NCBI RefSeq assembly: GCF_000299035.1
Contig: NZ_JH921520.1
Coordinates: 242-64,241 of the forward strand
Direction of reading: 5' to 3'
Length of the DNA: 64,000 bases
DNA from: Bacillus bingmayongensis
GTDB lineage: Bacteria; Bacillota; Bacilli; Bacillales; Bacillaceae_G
The position numbers and the translations under genes were made by a program. Below are positions 38,545 to 47,355 of the stretch, in pieces. The first letter of the stretch is position 1. Each line of letters starts with the position of its first letter. A model generated the notes under the pieces. The model was not told where the DNA came from, searched no databases, and saw only the letters and a program-made list of their open reading frames with translations.

Positions 38545-39240
38545 TTATTCACTCCAAGTTGCATTCAAACGATAACCTAATCCGCGTACTGTTTCAATTG
38601 CATTTTCAATACCTAGCTCATTAAATTTCTTACGAAGACGTGTAATGTTTACGTTTAATGTGTTTTCTTCAACGAAGCTTTCATCGTCCCAAAGTGCTGC
38701 TAATAAATCTTCACGGCTTGCTGTACGTGGGAATTTTGATAACAGCATTTCTGCCAAGATTGCTTCTTTCTTTGTTAGAAGAACTTGCTCAGTTCCAAAA
38801 TGGATTTCTGGTCGTTCAGGGAATAATTTTAACCCTTCTACTTCCACAATTCGCTCTGAAATATTTGGTGCATAGTCACCGTAAATACGGCGTAATTGTC
38901 CTTTAATTTTGGCCATGACAACATCGTAGTGGAATGGTTTTGTAATGTAATCATCTGCACCGCTCTCAATTGCCATAATTTGTTCCATCTCACCCGCGCG
39001 TGCAGAAATGAAAATAATTGGACAAGTAGATTCATGACGAATTTGACGGCACCAGTAGAAACCATCGAATTTCGGTAAGTTTACATCGAGTAGAACAAGA
39101 TGTGGTTTCACATTGTTAAACGATTCCATAATATCATCAAAGTTCTCCGCAACAACTGCATCATAACCATATTTTTGAATATGAGATTGTAGTAAAGATG
39201 AGATATTTGGATCGTCTTCAACGATTAAAATTTTATACAT
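38545..39240 (-). CDS. BceR-like response regulator (OmpR type)
   Basis: 231 residues. A receiver domain with acidic pocket VEDD (residues 8-10), phosphoacceptor D52 in LLDVNLP, and the conserved Lys in TKPF near 101 is followed by a winged-helix DNA-binding domain (LTKKEAILAEMLL to RGLGYRLNATW). AGGAGG lies 7 bases before ATG 39240; an in-frame TTG/ATG earlier is unlikely. It probably controls the adjacent two-permease transporter and perhaps other Bce-like promoters. A bcr1 element lies directly upstream. Confidence 0.94.
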   Translation of the reverse strand: MYKILIVEDDPNISSLLQSHIQKYGYDAVVAENFDDIMESFNNVKPHLVLLDVNLPKFDGFYWCRQIRHESTCPIIFISARAGEMEQIMAIESGADDYITKPFHYDVVMAKIKGQLRRIYGDYAPNISERIVEVEGLKLFPERPEIHFGTEQVLLTKKEAILAEMLLSKFPRTASREDLLAALWDDESFVEENTLNVNITRLRKKFNELGIENAIETVRGLGYRLNATWSE

Positions 39241-39298
39241 ATATATTCCTCCTAAAAACAATTGTAGCTATAGTGTACCATGTGTTTCCTGTCTTTTC

Positions 39299-39458
39299 AT
39301 TACCCCGCTTTAACGGGCAGTAATACTTCCGCCTCAAAGCTCAGCAAAAGCGAAGAAGTTGGGAGGGAGATAAGCTGCCCGTTAATTAAAGCCCGATTGG
39401 TGAGGGCTAATAATTAGTGGAGATGAAAAAATCCCCACTGATTAAAGTTTCACTTTAC
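39299..39458. repeat. bcr1 element, copy 3 (degenerate)
   Basis: Matches copies 1 and 2 in the ACCCCGC..AACGGGCAGTAATAC left arm, the GCCCGATTGG centre and the CCCCACTGATTAAAGTTTCACTTTA right end. It ends ATTAC/TTTAC instead of TTTAT, and has several substitutions, so it looks older. Confidence 0.85.
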
Positions 39459-39525
39459 CTTGAAATAAGAGCTAGTAAACAGTATAGGTCAAAAGTAGGA
39501 AAAGTAAAAAGGGCTGTGGATATAA

Positions 39526-39554
39526 TTGACAATTTGTAGTTTTTATTTTAACAT
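39526..39554 (+). promoter_or_regulatory. sdpRI-like operon promoter
   Basis: TTGACA, 17 bases, TAACAT. The -10 overlaps the left arm of the operator at 39551-39574. Confidence 0.7.
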
Positions 39555-39574
39555 TTAGATAAATATCTAAATGT
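39551..39574. promoter_or_regulatory. operator of SdpR-like repressor
   Basis: ACATTTAGATA / TATCTAAATGT: 11-base perfect inverted repeat with a 2-base centre, covering the -10 and start site of the operon. This is the expected layout for an autorepressor of the ArsR/SdpR type. Confidence 0.82.
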
Positions 39575-39599
39575 CTAATTAGTGAAAGGAAGAAAGACA

Positions 39600-39872
39600 T
39601 TGAACCAAGCATTTAAAGCATTAGCAGACCCAACAAGGCGAAAAATTTTAGATTTATTAAAAGAAGGCGATTTAACAGCTGGTGAAATTGCCGAACATTT
39701 TAATATGACAAAGCCAAGTATTTCGCATCATTTAAGTGCGCTTAAAAACGCTGAACTTATTCAAGATGAAAAAAGGGGACAATTCGTTGTGTATTCCTTA
39801 AACACCACTGTTTTTCAAGATTTATTAACATGGGTGTTTACGTTTGCAAATAAAGGGGGAGAGGGGAAATGA
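39600..39872 (+). CDS. SdpR-like ArsR family autorepressor
   Basis: 90-residue winged-helix repressor. FKALADPTRRKILDLL and TAGEIAEHFNMTKPSISHHLSALKNAELI are the ArsR-fold helices and recognition helix. No metal-binding cysteines are present, as in SdpR. In B. subtilis SdpR represses sdpRI and is held at the membrane by SdpI when the toxin SdpC is bound. TTG at 39600 is chosen because relatives start MNxxFKA and AAAGGA lies upstream; a GTG at 39582 is the alternative. Its stop overlaps the next start (ATGA). Confidence 0.88.
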   Translation: MNQAFKALADPTRRKILDLLKEGDLTAGEIAEHFNMTKPSISHHLSALKNAELIQDEKRGQFVVYSLNTTVFQDLLTWVFTFANKGGEGK

Positions 39873-40519
39873 GGAAGCATTTGTTACCGTGGATTTTCAT
39901 TATTGCGGTTGCAATTGGTTGGTATATTGTTTGGCCGCATTTACCAGAGCAAATCCCACGTCATTATAATGCATCTGGTGAGGTAGATGGATATTTTTCT
40001 AAAGTAGAAGCGACCTTTGTTTCAATAGGCAGCATGATATTGTTCTATGTGATATGGATATTTATAGGGAAAATCGATTTAACGAAGGGGAATCATAAAC
40101 AGCATGCTAAAGTACTTTCTATGACAAATCATGCTATTCTTTTTGTGGTTTTTGGATGTAATATTTTCGCATTATTAGCTTCATCTGGATATATTGTTTC
40201 AGGCTCAATAGCATTTAATTTTGGATTAGGAACGATATTTCTTGTCGTAGGTAACTATATGCAGCAGACAAAGCCAAATGGTTTTGTAGGAATTCGAATG
40301 TACTGGACATTAGAAAATCCAGAAGTATGGCGTAAAACGCACCGATTTGCTTCAAAGGTATTTGTAATTGGGGCAATATTCATGTATGTTGCTGCAGTAT
40401 TTCCTGATCCTATCAATATGTTTAGTGCAATTGGAACGATTTTATTATGCATTATCATCTCAACGATAAAATCATATTCGATTTATAAAAAAGAAATAGG
40501 GTTAGGCGGAAAATACTAA
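39869..40519 (+). CDS. SdpI family membrane protein (first copy)
   Basis: 216 residues, about six membrane segments. The N-terminal DUF1648 region (WPHLPEQIPRHYNASGEVDGYFSK) and the SdpI signature GFVGIRMYWTLENPEVWRKTHRFASKVF near 130-157 are clear. SdpI gives immunity to the SdpC killing factor and doubles as signal receptor for SdpR. It is coupled to the repressor gene by a 4-base overlap. No sdpABC toxin genes lie within the window. Confidence 0.9.
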   Translation: MRKHLLPWIFIIAVAIGWYIVWPHLPEQIPRHYNASGEVDGYFSKVEATFVSIGSMILFYVIWIFIGKIDLTKGNHKQHAKVLSMTNHAILFVVFGCNIFALLASSGYIVSGSIAFNFGLGTIFLVVGNYMQQTKPNGFVGIRMYWTLENPEVWRKTHRFASKVFVIGAIFMYVAAVFPDPINMFSAIGTILLCIIISTIKSYSIYKKEIGLGGKY

Positions 40520-40540
40520 AAGTATAGGAAGTGTAGGGGA

Positions 40541-41176
40541 ATGAAAAAACATCTTTTTGCAATCATATTAATTCTTATAACTTGTGTAGCGTGGGCGATT
40601 TCTTGGCCATATTTGCCGGATACAATTGCAACGCATTGGAGTGGTGGTACTGCAGATGGATTTTCGTCTAAATTATCTGCAATGATGTCTGTAGTTGGGA
40701 TTATGATTGGATTATATATATTCCTGAATATCGTACCAAAGGTTGATCCAAAGAAAGAGAATTATAAGAAGTTTCCTAAAGGGCTTATGATGATAAACAA
40801 TGCATTATTAGTGCTTTTATTTATAGGAAACATGGCTGTTATCACAACTGGACTTGGATATAATGTATTTCTTCATCGGGTACCAGAATTACTGGTCGGT
40901 ATTTTATTTTTAATCATCGGTAACTATTTGCCGCAGTGTAAACCAAACTTCTTTGTTGGCATGCGTAATCCTTGGACGTTAAGCAATGAAGAAGTATGGC
41001 GCAAAACACATCGCTTTAGCGGAAAAGTATTTGTAGCTCTAGGTCTGCTCATGATTGTAAGTATTGTTGTGCCAGCTAACTTGAGATCATATATGATGCT
41101 TGCGATGATATTAATTGCTGTAGTGCTGACGAATTTATATTCTTATGTTTTATATAAAAAAGAAATGCAATTATAA
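40541..41176 (+). CDS. SdpI family membrane protein (second copy)
   Basis: 211 residues with the same plan as the preceding gene, including WPYLPDTIATHWSGGTADGFSSK and FFVGMRNPWTLSNEEVWRKTHRFSGKVF. It is a diverged tandem duplicate located 21 bases downstream, in the same operon. GTAGGGG lies 2-8 bases before the ATG. It may protect against a different SDP-like peptide, or be one half of a pair with the first copy (inference). Confidence 0.9.
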   Translation: MKKHLFAIILILITCVAWAISWPYLPDTIATHWSGGTADGFSSKLSAMMSVVGIMIGLYIFLNIVPKVDPKKENYKKFPKGLMMINNALLVLLFIGNMAVITTGLGYNVFLHRVPELLVGILFLIIGNYLPQCKPNFFVGMRNPWTLSNEEVWRKTHRFSGKVFVALGLLMIVSIVVPANLRSYMMLAMILIAVVLTNLYSYVLYKKEMQL

Positions 41177-41399
41177 CTAGAAGTTGTCGCTCTTTAGGGC
41201 AGGTTGGAATCAATCATACGCAGTAGGAATGAAGTCTTACTGCGTAAAGCTTTGTTTCGGGAGTCTGAATATTCGAAGAAAATGGGGTTTTGAAGAAGTT
41301 TAATCTTGGTATTTGATTATTAGTAGGAATAGGACACAAGAAACGGTCAAATATATTGAACCAATGCTATACGAGTCTAAATCATTTGGGGGAGAGCGT

Positions 41400-42116
41400 A
41401 TGTTAGAAATCATAAATTTTAGCAAGACATACAAAGGTGGAAAAAAAGCAGTAGATCATTTGAATCTTACCGTTCAAGCAGGAGATATTTTTGGATTTAT
41501 TGGACATAACGGCGCTGGGAAAAGTACGACGATTAAATCACTAGTAGGTGTTATTGATTTCGAGGAGGGTGAAATTTTTGTTGATGGACATTCAGTAAAA
41601 AAGAACCCGATTACGTGTAAGAAAGTAATGGCATATATTCCTGATAATCCAGATTTATATGAGCAATTAACAGGAATTCAATATTTGAATTTTGTTGCTG
41701 ATGTTTTTGGGGTGTCTGCAAAAGACAGAGAAGAACGGATACAAAAATATGGAGATGCTTTTGAGATTACACCATATTTGGGAGATTTAATATCTTCCTA
41801 TTCACATGGTATGAAACAAAAAGTAGCGATTATATCAGCAGTTGTGCATCATCCGAAATTATTAGTTTTAGATGAGCCTTTTGTTGGGCTTGATCCAAAG
41901 GCAGCCGTCGTACTTAAGAATATTATGAAGGAACTTTGCGAATCAGGCAGTGCGATTTTCTTTTCTACCCATGTATTAGATGTGGCAGAAAAGTTATGCA
42001 ATAAGATAGCGATGATAAATAAAGGGAAACTAGCGATCTCAGGGGAAGTAAAGTCTTTAATAAAGGAACATTCATTAGAAGAGCTCTTTATGAAGGTGCT
42101 TGCTGATGAAGAATAA
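41400..42116 (+). CDS. ABC-2 type exporter ATP-binding protein
   Basis: 238-residue ATPase. Walker A GHNGAGKSTT near residue 37, signature SYSHGMKQKVA near 133, Walker B LLVLDEPFVGLDP near 157, switch His in FFSTHVLDVAE. The SHG-type signature and short C end resemble exporters of the ABC-2 group (EcsA/YhaQ-like). GGGGGAG lies 6 bases before ATG 41400; the open frame reaches 41313 without a site. It overlaps the permease gene by 11 bases. Substrate unknown; possibly a peptide or lipid, given the neighbouring immunity-type genes. Confidence 0.9.
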   Translation: MLEIINFSKTYKGGKKAVDHLNLTVQAGDIFGFIGHNGAGKSTTIKSLVGVIDFEEGEIFVDGHSVKKNPITCKKVMAYIPDNPDLYEQLTGIQYLNFVADVFGVSAKDREERIQKYGDAFEITPYLGDLISSYSHGMKQKVAIISAVVHHPKLLVLDEPFVGLDPKAAVVLKNIMKELCESGSAIFFSTHVLDVAEKLCNKIAMINKGKLAISGEVKSLIKEHSLEELFMKVLADEE

Positions 42117-43680
42117 TACGTTAGCTCTTTTAAAAATCCGTCTCATAACGCAGCTTGGTCTCAATACTTTTAAGTATGAAGAAGATAAGAAAAAGAAGCA
42201 GAATAAAATTTTAATTTCAGTATCAATTGCATTAGTGGCTGTTATGTTGATGTTGTATTGTGGAAGTTCGGCATATGGATTGATAAAACTTGGAATAGGA
42301 CAGATCATTCCGGTTTATGCATTCGTTATTAGCAGTGTATTAGTTTTATTTTTCACTATGTTTAAGGCGAATGGTGAAATTTTTGCCTTTAAGGATTATG
42401 ATTTTGTCATGTCTTTACCGATTTCTGTAAGTACGATTATTGCTAGTAGATTTTTGTATTTATATATACTAAATACGGTCTTTTCGATGATAATTATGCT
42501 ACCAATGGGAACTGTTTATTGTATATATGAAAAGCCATCAGCTTCTTTCTACTTGATGTGGTTCATCACTCTGTTTACAGTCTCATTAATTCCAACAACA
42601 ATTGCGGCAGTTTTTGGTGCATGTATTACGGCAATCGCCTCTAAATTTAGACATACGAATAAAATCACTACCATTTTAAGTTTTATCGCAATTATTATAT
42701 TCGGCTTTTTTATGTTCAAACAGGGAAATACGAAATATAGTTTTACTGATTTAGAAGGGATTGGGGCAACTGTTTCAGAGGGATTAGCTAGAGTGTATCC
42801 ATTAGCTAACATTTTTCAAAAAGCAATTGTTGATGCTAATATGGGAGCTTTTATCCTTTTTGTTGGCATATCAGTTATTTGGTATTATCTTTTTGTAAAA
42901 ATACTCGCTCTTAAATATAAGCAAATCAATACAGGTATTTCTACGTACCATATGCTTTCAAATTACAAGATTGATAGTATGAAGAAAGAAAAAGTATTGA
43001 TTGCATTATATAAAAAAGAACGAAAGCGCTTCTTTTCTTCTACAGTATATGTGATAAATATTGGTATGGGAGTTGTCATGGCAGTCATCTTCTCACTTGC
43101 AGTGGTTGTAGTAGGACCAAGCAAATTAATCGGGTATCCTGGAATCGAAACAATTTTACAAAAGGTTGCGCCATTTGTTATTTCAGCAATGATTTCGTTG
43201 ACGTGTACAACATGCGTGTCATTGTCATTAGAGGGGAAAAATGTATGGATTATCAAATCATTGCCTCTTACACCTAAGATAATTTATGACAGTAAGATTC
43301 TCATGAACCTTTCGCTGAGCATACCTACATCAATTATTAGCGCGATACTTATGGTGATAGGTTTAAAGACGGATATTTGGACTTCTATTTTAATCATAAT
43401 AACTCCCATCACATATTCATTCTTTTCAGCAGTATGGGGGATTTTTATTAATAATCGATTTGCTTATTACGACTGGGTGTCAGAAACACAAGTGGTAAAA
43501 CAGAGTATGGGCTCTGTTCTTGGTATGTTTGGGGGTATGATTATGGCTATCATCCCTGCCTTGTTAGTAGGTACTAGTGCGATATCAAACTATAGGGTGT
43601 TTACTTTCATAGTTGTTGCAATACTTTCTATTATTACAGTTATACTGTATAACAATGAAACGAAAAAAAGCATAAAGTGA
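42106..43680 (+). CDS. ABC exporter permease (large, ABC-2-like)
   Basis: 524-residue membrane protein with about 12 hydrophobic segments in two halves. It begins in the cytoplasm (LLKIRLITQLGLN, then a run of Lys at about 26-30). The motif FKDYDFVMSLPIS near residue 97 and WIIKSLPLTPKIIYDSKI near 385 are recurrent in large Firmicutes ABC exporter permeases. AAGGTG lies about 8 bases before ATG 42106, inside the ATPase gene. Together they form a two-gene exporter of unknown substrate, followed by a terminator. Confidence 0.85.
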   Translation: MKNNTLALLKIRLITQLGLNTFKYEEDKKKKQNKILISVSIALVAVMLMLYCGSSAYGLIKLGIGQIIPVYAFVISSVLVLFFTMFKANGEIFAFKDYDFVMSLPISVSTIIASRFLYLYILNTVFSMIIMLPMGTVYCIYEKPSASFYLMWFITLFTVSLIPTTIAAVFGACITAIASKFRHTNKITTILSFIAIIIFGFFMFKQGNTKYSFTDLEGIGATVSEGLARVYPLANIFQKAIVDANMGAFILFVGISVIWYYLFVKILALKYKQINTGISTYHMLSNYKIDSMKKEKVLIALYKKERKRFFSSTVYVINIGMGVVMAVIFSLAVVVVGPSKLIGYPGIETILQKVAPFVISAMISLTCTTCVSLSLEGKNVWIIKSLPLTPKIIYDSKILMNLSLSIPTSIISAILMVIGLKTDIWTSILIIITPITYSFFSAVWGIFINNRFAYYDWVSETQVVKQSMGSVLGMFGGMIMAIIPALLVGTSAISNYRVFTFIVVAILSIITVILYNNETKKSIK

Positions 43681-43681
43681 A

Positions 43682-43716
43682 ACGAAACACTCATCTATAA
43701 GATGGGTGTTTTTTAA
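43682..43716 (+). terminator. terminator after ABC exporter
   Basis: AAACACTCATCT / AGATGGGTGTTT stem with T run. Confidence 0.88.
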
Positions 43717-43718
43717 CC

Positions 43719-43744
43719 TTACAGAATTGTAATGTTCATGTAAG
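43719..43744 (+). promoter_or_regulatory. Bce-type operator, distal copy
   Basis: TTACA-GAAT-TGTAA, then six bases, then TGTAAG. Inverted TTACA/TGTAA with a 4-base centre resembles binding sites described for BceR-like regulators. No -10 element follows this copy. Confidence 0.6.
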
Positions 43745-43835
43745 GAGAATGAATGGATGGTATGTTATCCGGGTGCTATAGTAACAAAGTAGTTATTTCA
43801 CAAAGTTAAATTTAGTTTTCTTCTGCCAGGTGCCC

Positions 43836-43874
43836 TTACATAACTGTCATGTTTGTGTAAGAAACATCGATAGT
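43836..43874 (+). promoter_or_regulatory. Bce-type operator and promoter of ABC pair
   Basis: TTACA-TAAC-TGTCA, six bases, TGTAAG, seven bases, GATAGT. The spacing of the three blocks equals that of the distal copy 117 bases upstream. GATAGT is the likely -10 element; no SigA -35 is present, as for activator-dependent promoters. The transporter genes start about 60 bases later. Confidence 0.65.
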
Positions 43875-43935
43875 GGCAAGAGTAGAAGTGAGATATAGTG
43901 AAAAATAGAGAATAGAAGAAGAGGGGGATATAGCG

Positions 43936-44706
43936 ATGAAAACAGTATTAGAAGCGAAAGATATTAAAAAAGTATACGATACAGGTGGAAATAAATTTGA
44001 AGCGTTAAAAGGGATTAACTTACAAGTTCAAGAAGGTGAGTTCGTTGGAATTATGGGACCTTCTGGATCTGGTAAAACGACTCTTTTAAATGTTCTTTCT
44101 ACGATTGATAATGCAACGAGCGGTGAGATTTTAATTGGTGGGAAAGACATTGTGAAAATGAATGATGATAAATTGGCATTATTCCGCCGTGATCATTTAG
44201 GTTTCATTTTCCAAGATTATAACTTATTAGATACGCTAACGGTGAAAGAGAACATTGCATTGCCACTTGCGTTATCAAAAGTGAAAGCAAGTGAAATTGA
44301 TCGTCGCGTTCTTGAGATTGCGAAGAAGTTCGGCATTGATCATATTTTAAGTCAATTCCCATACCAAGTATCTGGTGGACAAAAGCAGCGCTGCGCTGCA
44401 TCACGTGCAATCGTTACAAATCCAAGTATGATTTTTGGGGACGAGCCAACAGGAGCTCTTGATTCAAAATCAGCAACAGATTTATTAGAAAGTATGAAAT
44501 CATTAAATGAATATGATAATTCAACAATTTTAATGGTAACGCATGATGCATTTGCGGCAAGCTATTGTAAACGTGTTATCTTCATTAAAGATGGAGAGTT
44601 ATATAAAGAATTGCACCGCGGGAAATTAACTCGTAAACAATTCTTCCAGCAAGTAGTAGACGTAATGTCCGCAATTTCCGGAGGTGCAATGGATGACGTT
44701 ATCTAG
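43936..44706 (+). CDS. BceA-like ABC transporter ATP-binding protein (second module)
   Basis: 256-residue ATPase of the peptide-antibiotic resistance group. Walker A GPSGSGKTTLLN near residue 40, Q-loop FIFQDYNLLDTLTV, signature VSGGQKQRCAASRA near 144, Walker B MIFGDEPTGALD near 164, switch VTHDAFAASYCKRV. It shares FIKDGELYKELHRG with the ATPase at 34681-35433. AGGGGG lies 7-10 bases before the ATG. It overlaps the permease gene. No kinase or regulator gene is adjacent; the upstream operators suggest control by a Bce-type regulator located elsewhere, perhaps the one at 38545-39240. Confidence 0.95.
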   Translation: MKTVLEAKDIKKVYDTGGNKFEALKGINLQVQEGEFVGIMGPSGSGKTTLLNVLSTIDNATSGEILIGGKDIVKMNDDKLALFRRDHLGFIFQDYNLLDTLTVKENIALPLALSKVKASEIDRRVLEIAKKFGIDHILSQFPYQVSGGQKQRCAASRAIVTNPSMIFGDEPTGALDSKSATDLLESMKSLNEYDNSTILMVTHDAFAASYCKRVIFIKDGELYKELHRGKLTRKQFFQQVVDVMSAISGGAMDDVI

Positions 44707-46642
44707 TATTGCCCTCCGCAACATACAGCGGAACTTTAAGGATTACTTTTTATATTTTGCATCTATGATCTTTAGCATCGTCATTTATTTTACATTTAAG
44801 GCGCTAGAGTATAACTCACAGATGGAAAAAGCAGCGGAAGGTTCTAAAAAAATTAGTGGAGCCTTCCAAGTATCAAGTGTGATGCTTATTATTTTCGTAG
44901 CGGTATTTATTATATACTCTAATGGATTCTTTACACGTAAACGTAAAAAAGAAGTTGGACTATATTCACTACTTGGAATTCGTAAAAAGCAAATCGGTAA
45001 AATGTTATTTTATGAAAATATGCTAATGGGATTCATATCATTAGTAATCGGGATTGCAATCGGTAGTGTACTTTCAAAGTTATTCCTTGAGCTATTAGTA
45101 AGCATGATGGGACTAAACTTAAATGTTCACTTTGAAGTACCAATGGGAGCAATTATTGATACGGCAATAATATTCTTCGTGATTATATTGTATACATCAC
45201 TTCAAGGATATCGTTTAATCTATCGCTTTAAATTAATTGAACTTTTCCGTGCAGAACGTGAAGGAGAAACGATGCCAAAAGGATCGATGATTATGGCACT
45301 AATTTCAGTCTTTTTAATCGGTTCTGGGTATTTTTTATCACTGACATTTATAAAAGCAATACAATATGCTAACTTTATGATGATTGCATTTTATATTCTA
45401 CTGGCAACAGTACTTGGAACATATTTACTGTTTATGTTCTTTACAGTATTCGTATTAAAAAGAGCAAGAAATAAGAAGTCATCATTTTATAATGGAATGA
45501 ATATGGTAACGACATCACAGTTATTGTATCGCATTAAAGGAAATGCAAAGTCACTCGCAACAATTGCAGTATTAAGTGCTGTTACATTAACAGCGGTTGG
45601 TACATCTGTAACGATGTATTATAACACATTTAAACAAACGAGAGATTATGCGCCGTACAGCTATTCTTACGAGAAAAAAGATGCTGCACTTGATAATAAA
45701 GTAAATGCGATTTTGGATGAAGAGAAGGGAAATCATCCTGTAACGAACCAATTTGAAATAGAAATGGTTCCTGTTAAAGGGAAGTTTGAAGGCGAAAAAG
45801 CAGATATGGGTATGAATACAAATTATTTAGTTACTGAGAAATATCAGCTTGTATCGCAATCAGCATTTAATAAAATGGCAAAGAACATGGATATAGATGC
45901 TGTAACTTTGGCAGCCAACGAGGCATTCGTATTTGATGGTATGTATATTGAAGGGCATGAATTTAGTACAGTATATAAAGGGAACAAAGCCGTATTCCCA
46001 ATTGGAAATGAGACGAAAACATTAACGATTCAAGGTGCTGAAGGGCGTAATGTAACGAACTTAGGAGAATTATTCGTTGTTGTACCAGATGAAGTATATA
46101 ACAATGCGAAGGCAGTCTCTGACACACGCATCGTTAAAAATATTGATGTGAAAGACGAGAAGAATAGTAAAGTACTGACAGAGAAATTAAAGAAAGTGAT
46201 GCCAATTGGAGAATCAGAAGTTGCGCTACCTTTTAATGATTTCTACACTGGTTTCCACGGTATGCTGGAAGCGACAGGGCTAATGATGTTCATCGGCCTC
46301 TTCTTAGGTCTAGTTTTCTTACTAGCAACAGGTTCTATCATTTACTTCAAACAGTTAACAGAAGCAAATGCAGACCGTGATCGCTACGTAGTACTTCGCA
46401 AAGTCGGAGTTACAAAACAAGAAATGAAAAAGGCGATTGCAAAACAAGTAAGCTTTATCTTCGCGATTCCATTAGTAGTTGGAATTTGCCACAGCTTATT
46501 TGCATTAAAAGGTTTATCGACGTTAATGCCATATGAAATCTTAATCCCATTATTAATGAGTATTGGTGTGTATAGCGTCATTTATATTGGATATTACTTC
46601 TTAACAGTTCGTTCTTATTATAAGATTGTGAGCGCGAAGTAA
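44693..46642 (+). CDS. BceB-like ABC transporter permease (second module)
   Basis: 649-residue permease. Ten membrane segments with a large outside domain at about 310-525 follow the BceB/YxdM plan. FFTRKRKKEVGLYSLLGIRKKQIG near 80 and YVVLRKVGVTKQEMKKAIAKQ near 568 are family blocks on the cytoplasmic side. GGAGG lies 8 bases before ATG 44693; an ATG nine bases earlier is too close to that site. It overlaps the ATPase gene by 14 bases. A likely detoxification pump for peptide antibiotics; ligand unknown. Confidence 0.92.
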   Translation: MTLSSIALRNIQRNFKDYFLYFASMIFSIVIYFTFKALEYNSQMEKAAEGSKKISGAFQVSSVMLIIFVAVFIIYSNGFFTRKRKKEVGLYSLLGIRKKQIGKMLFYENMLMGFISLVIGIAIGSVLSKLFLELLVSMMGLNLNVHFEVPMGAIIDTAIIFFVIILYTSLQGYRLIYRFKLIELFRAEREGETMPKGSMIMALISVFLIGSGYFLSLTFIKAIQYANFMMIAFYILLATVLGTYLLFMFFTVFVLKRARNKKSSFYNGMNMVTTSQLLYRIKGNAKSLATIAVLSAVTLTAVGTSVTMYYNTFKQTRDYAPYSYSYEKKDAALDNKVNAILDEEKGNHPVTNQFEIEMVPVKGKFEGEKADMGMNTNYLVTEKYQLVSQSAFNKMAKNMDIDAVTLAANEAFVFDGMYIEGHEFSTVYKGNKAVFPIGNETKTLTIQGAEGRNVTNLGELFVVVPDEVYNNAKAVSDTRIVKNIDVKDEKNSKVLTEKLKKVMPIGESEVALPFNDFYTGFHGMLEATGLMMFIGLFLGLVFLLATGSIIYFKQLTEANADRDRYVVLRKVGVTKQEMKKAIAKQVSFIFAIPLVVGICHSLFALKGLSTLMPYEILIPLLMSIGVYSVIYIGYYFLTVRSYYKIVSAK

Positions 46643-46647
46643 TGAAA

Positions 46648-46684
46648 GAGGCAGCTATTGTGATGAGCAATAGCTGCTTTTTTA
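46648..46684 (+). terminator. terminator after second Bce-like module
   Basis: GCAGCTATTG / CAATAGCTGC stem with TTTTTTT. Confidence 0.92.
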
Positions 46685-46788
46685 ATTTCTTCATAAAATC
46701 TTAAGAAATTTCCATGATATTTTTTAAAAAATGATAGTTATACTTAGGGCTATATTAAACAATACCGAATGAATGGGAGAGGTTAGAA

Positions 46789-47355
46789 ATGCAACTTATT
46801 ACATTCTTAACCGAATTTGTGAAGCATCCAAAGAATACTGGGGCAATTGTACCTAGTTCTAATAGATTAGCCAAAAAGATGGTAGGCGCGATTAATTTTG
46901 AAGAAGCAAAGTACATTTTAGAATTAGGACCTGGAACAGGATCATTCACGAGAGAGATTATAAAGAGAAAAAAAGAACATACAATATTTATCTTGATTGA
47001 AATTAATGAAGTTTTTTTCAAAAAGTTACAGAATCAGTTTAAGGACGATCCAAGCGTTTTAGTTATACATGGATCAGCTGAAAACATAAAGAAATACATC
47101 AAGGAGTTACAAATAGAAAAGGTTGATTACGTATTATCGGGGTTACCCTTTACGTCTTTGCCACGGGAAGTATCATCTCGCATTTTATCCAGCGTCATGG
47201 AATCATTAAGTGAGGATGGTGAATTCATTACATTTCAATATTCACTTGCAAAGAAAGCATTTATCCACACCTTTTTTCAGGAAATTTCATTAAAAAAGGT
47301 TTGGCTAAATCTTCCTCCAGCGCATGTTCTTAGTTGTAGAAAGGCATGCACGTAA
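46789..47355 (+). CDS. SAM-dependent methyltransferase, phospholipid N-methyltransferase-like
   Basis: 188-residue class I methyltransferase. Motif I is LELGPGTGSFTREI near residue 44, and the post-I acidic end LIEINEVFF near 66. YVLSGLPFTSLP near 112 is the NPPF/SGLPF-type motif IV of the KsgA-like and PmtA-like group. The opening FLTEFVKHPKNTGAIVPSSNRLAKKMV is typical of bacterial phospholipid methyltransferase-like proteins, but that activity is not proven. GGGAGAGG lies 6 bases before the ATG. Its stop overlaps the DedA start (TAATG), so the two are coupled. Confidence 0.85.
   Translation: MQLITFLTEFVKHPKNTGAIVPSSNRLAKKMVGAINFEEAKYILELGPGTGSFTREIIKRKKEHTIFILIEINEVFFKKLQNQFKDDPSVLVIHGSAENIKKYIKELQIEKVDYVLSGLPFTSLPREVSSRILSSVMESLSEDGEFITFQYSLAKKAFIHTFFQEISLKKVWLNLPPAHVLSCRKACT

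Noticed and set aside
19083-39458. Three similar structured repeats considered as a CRISPR array
   Set aside because: They are 9-11 kb apart, about 157 bases long with TTTAT ends, and there are no spacers or cas genes; they fit bcr1.
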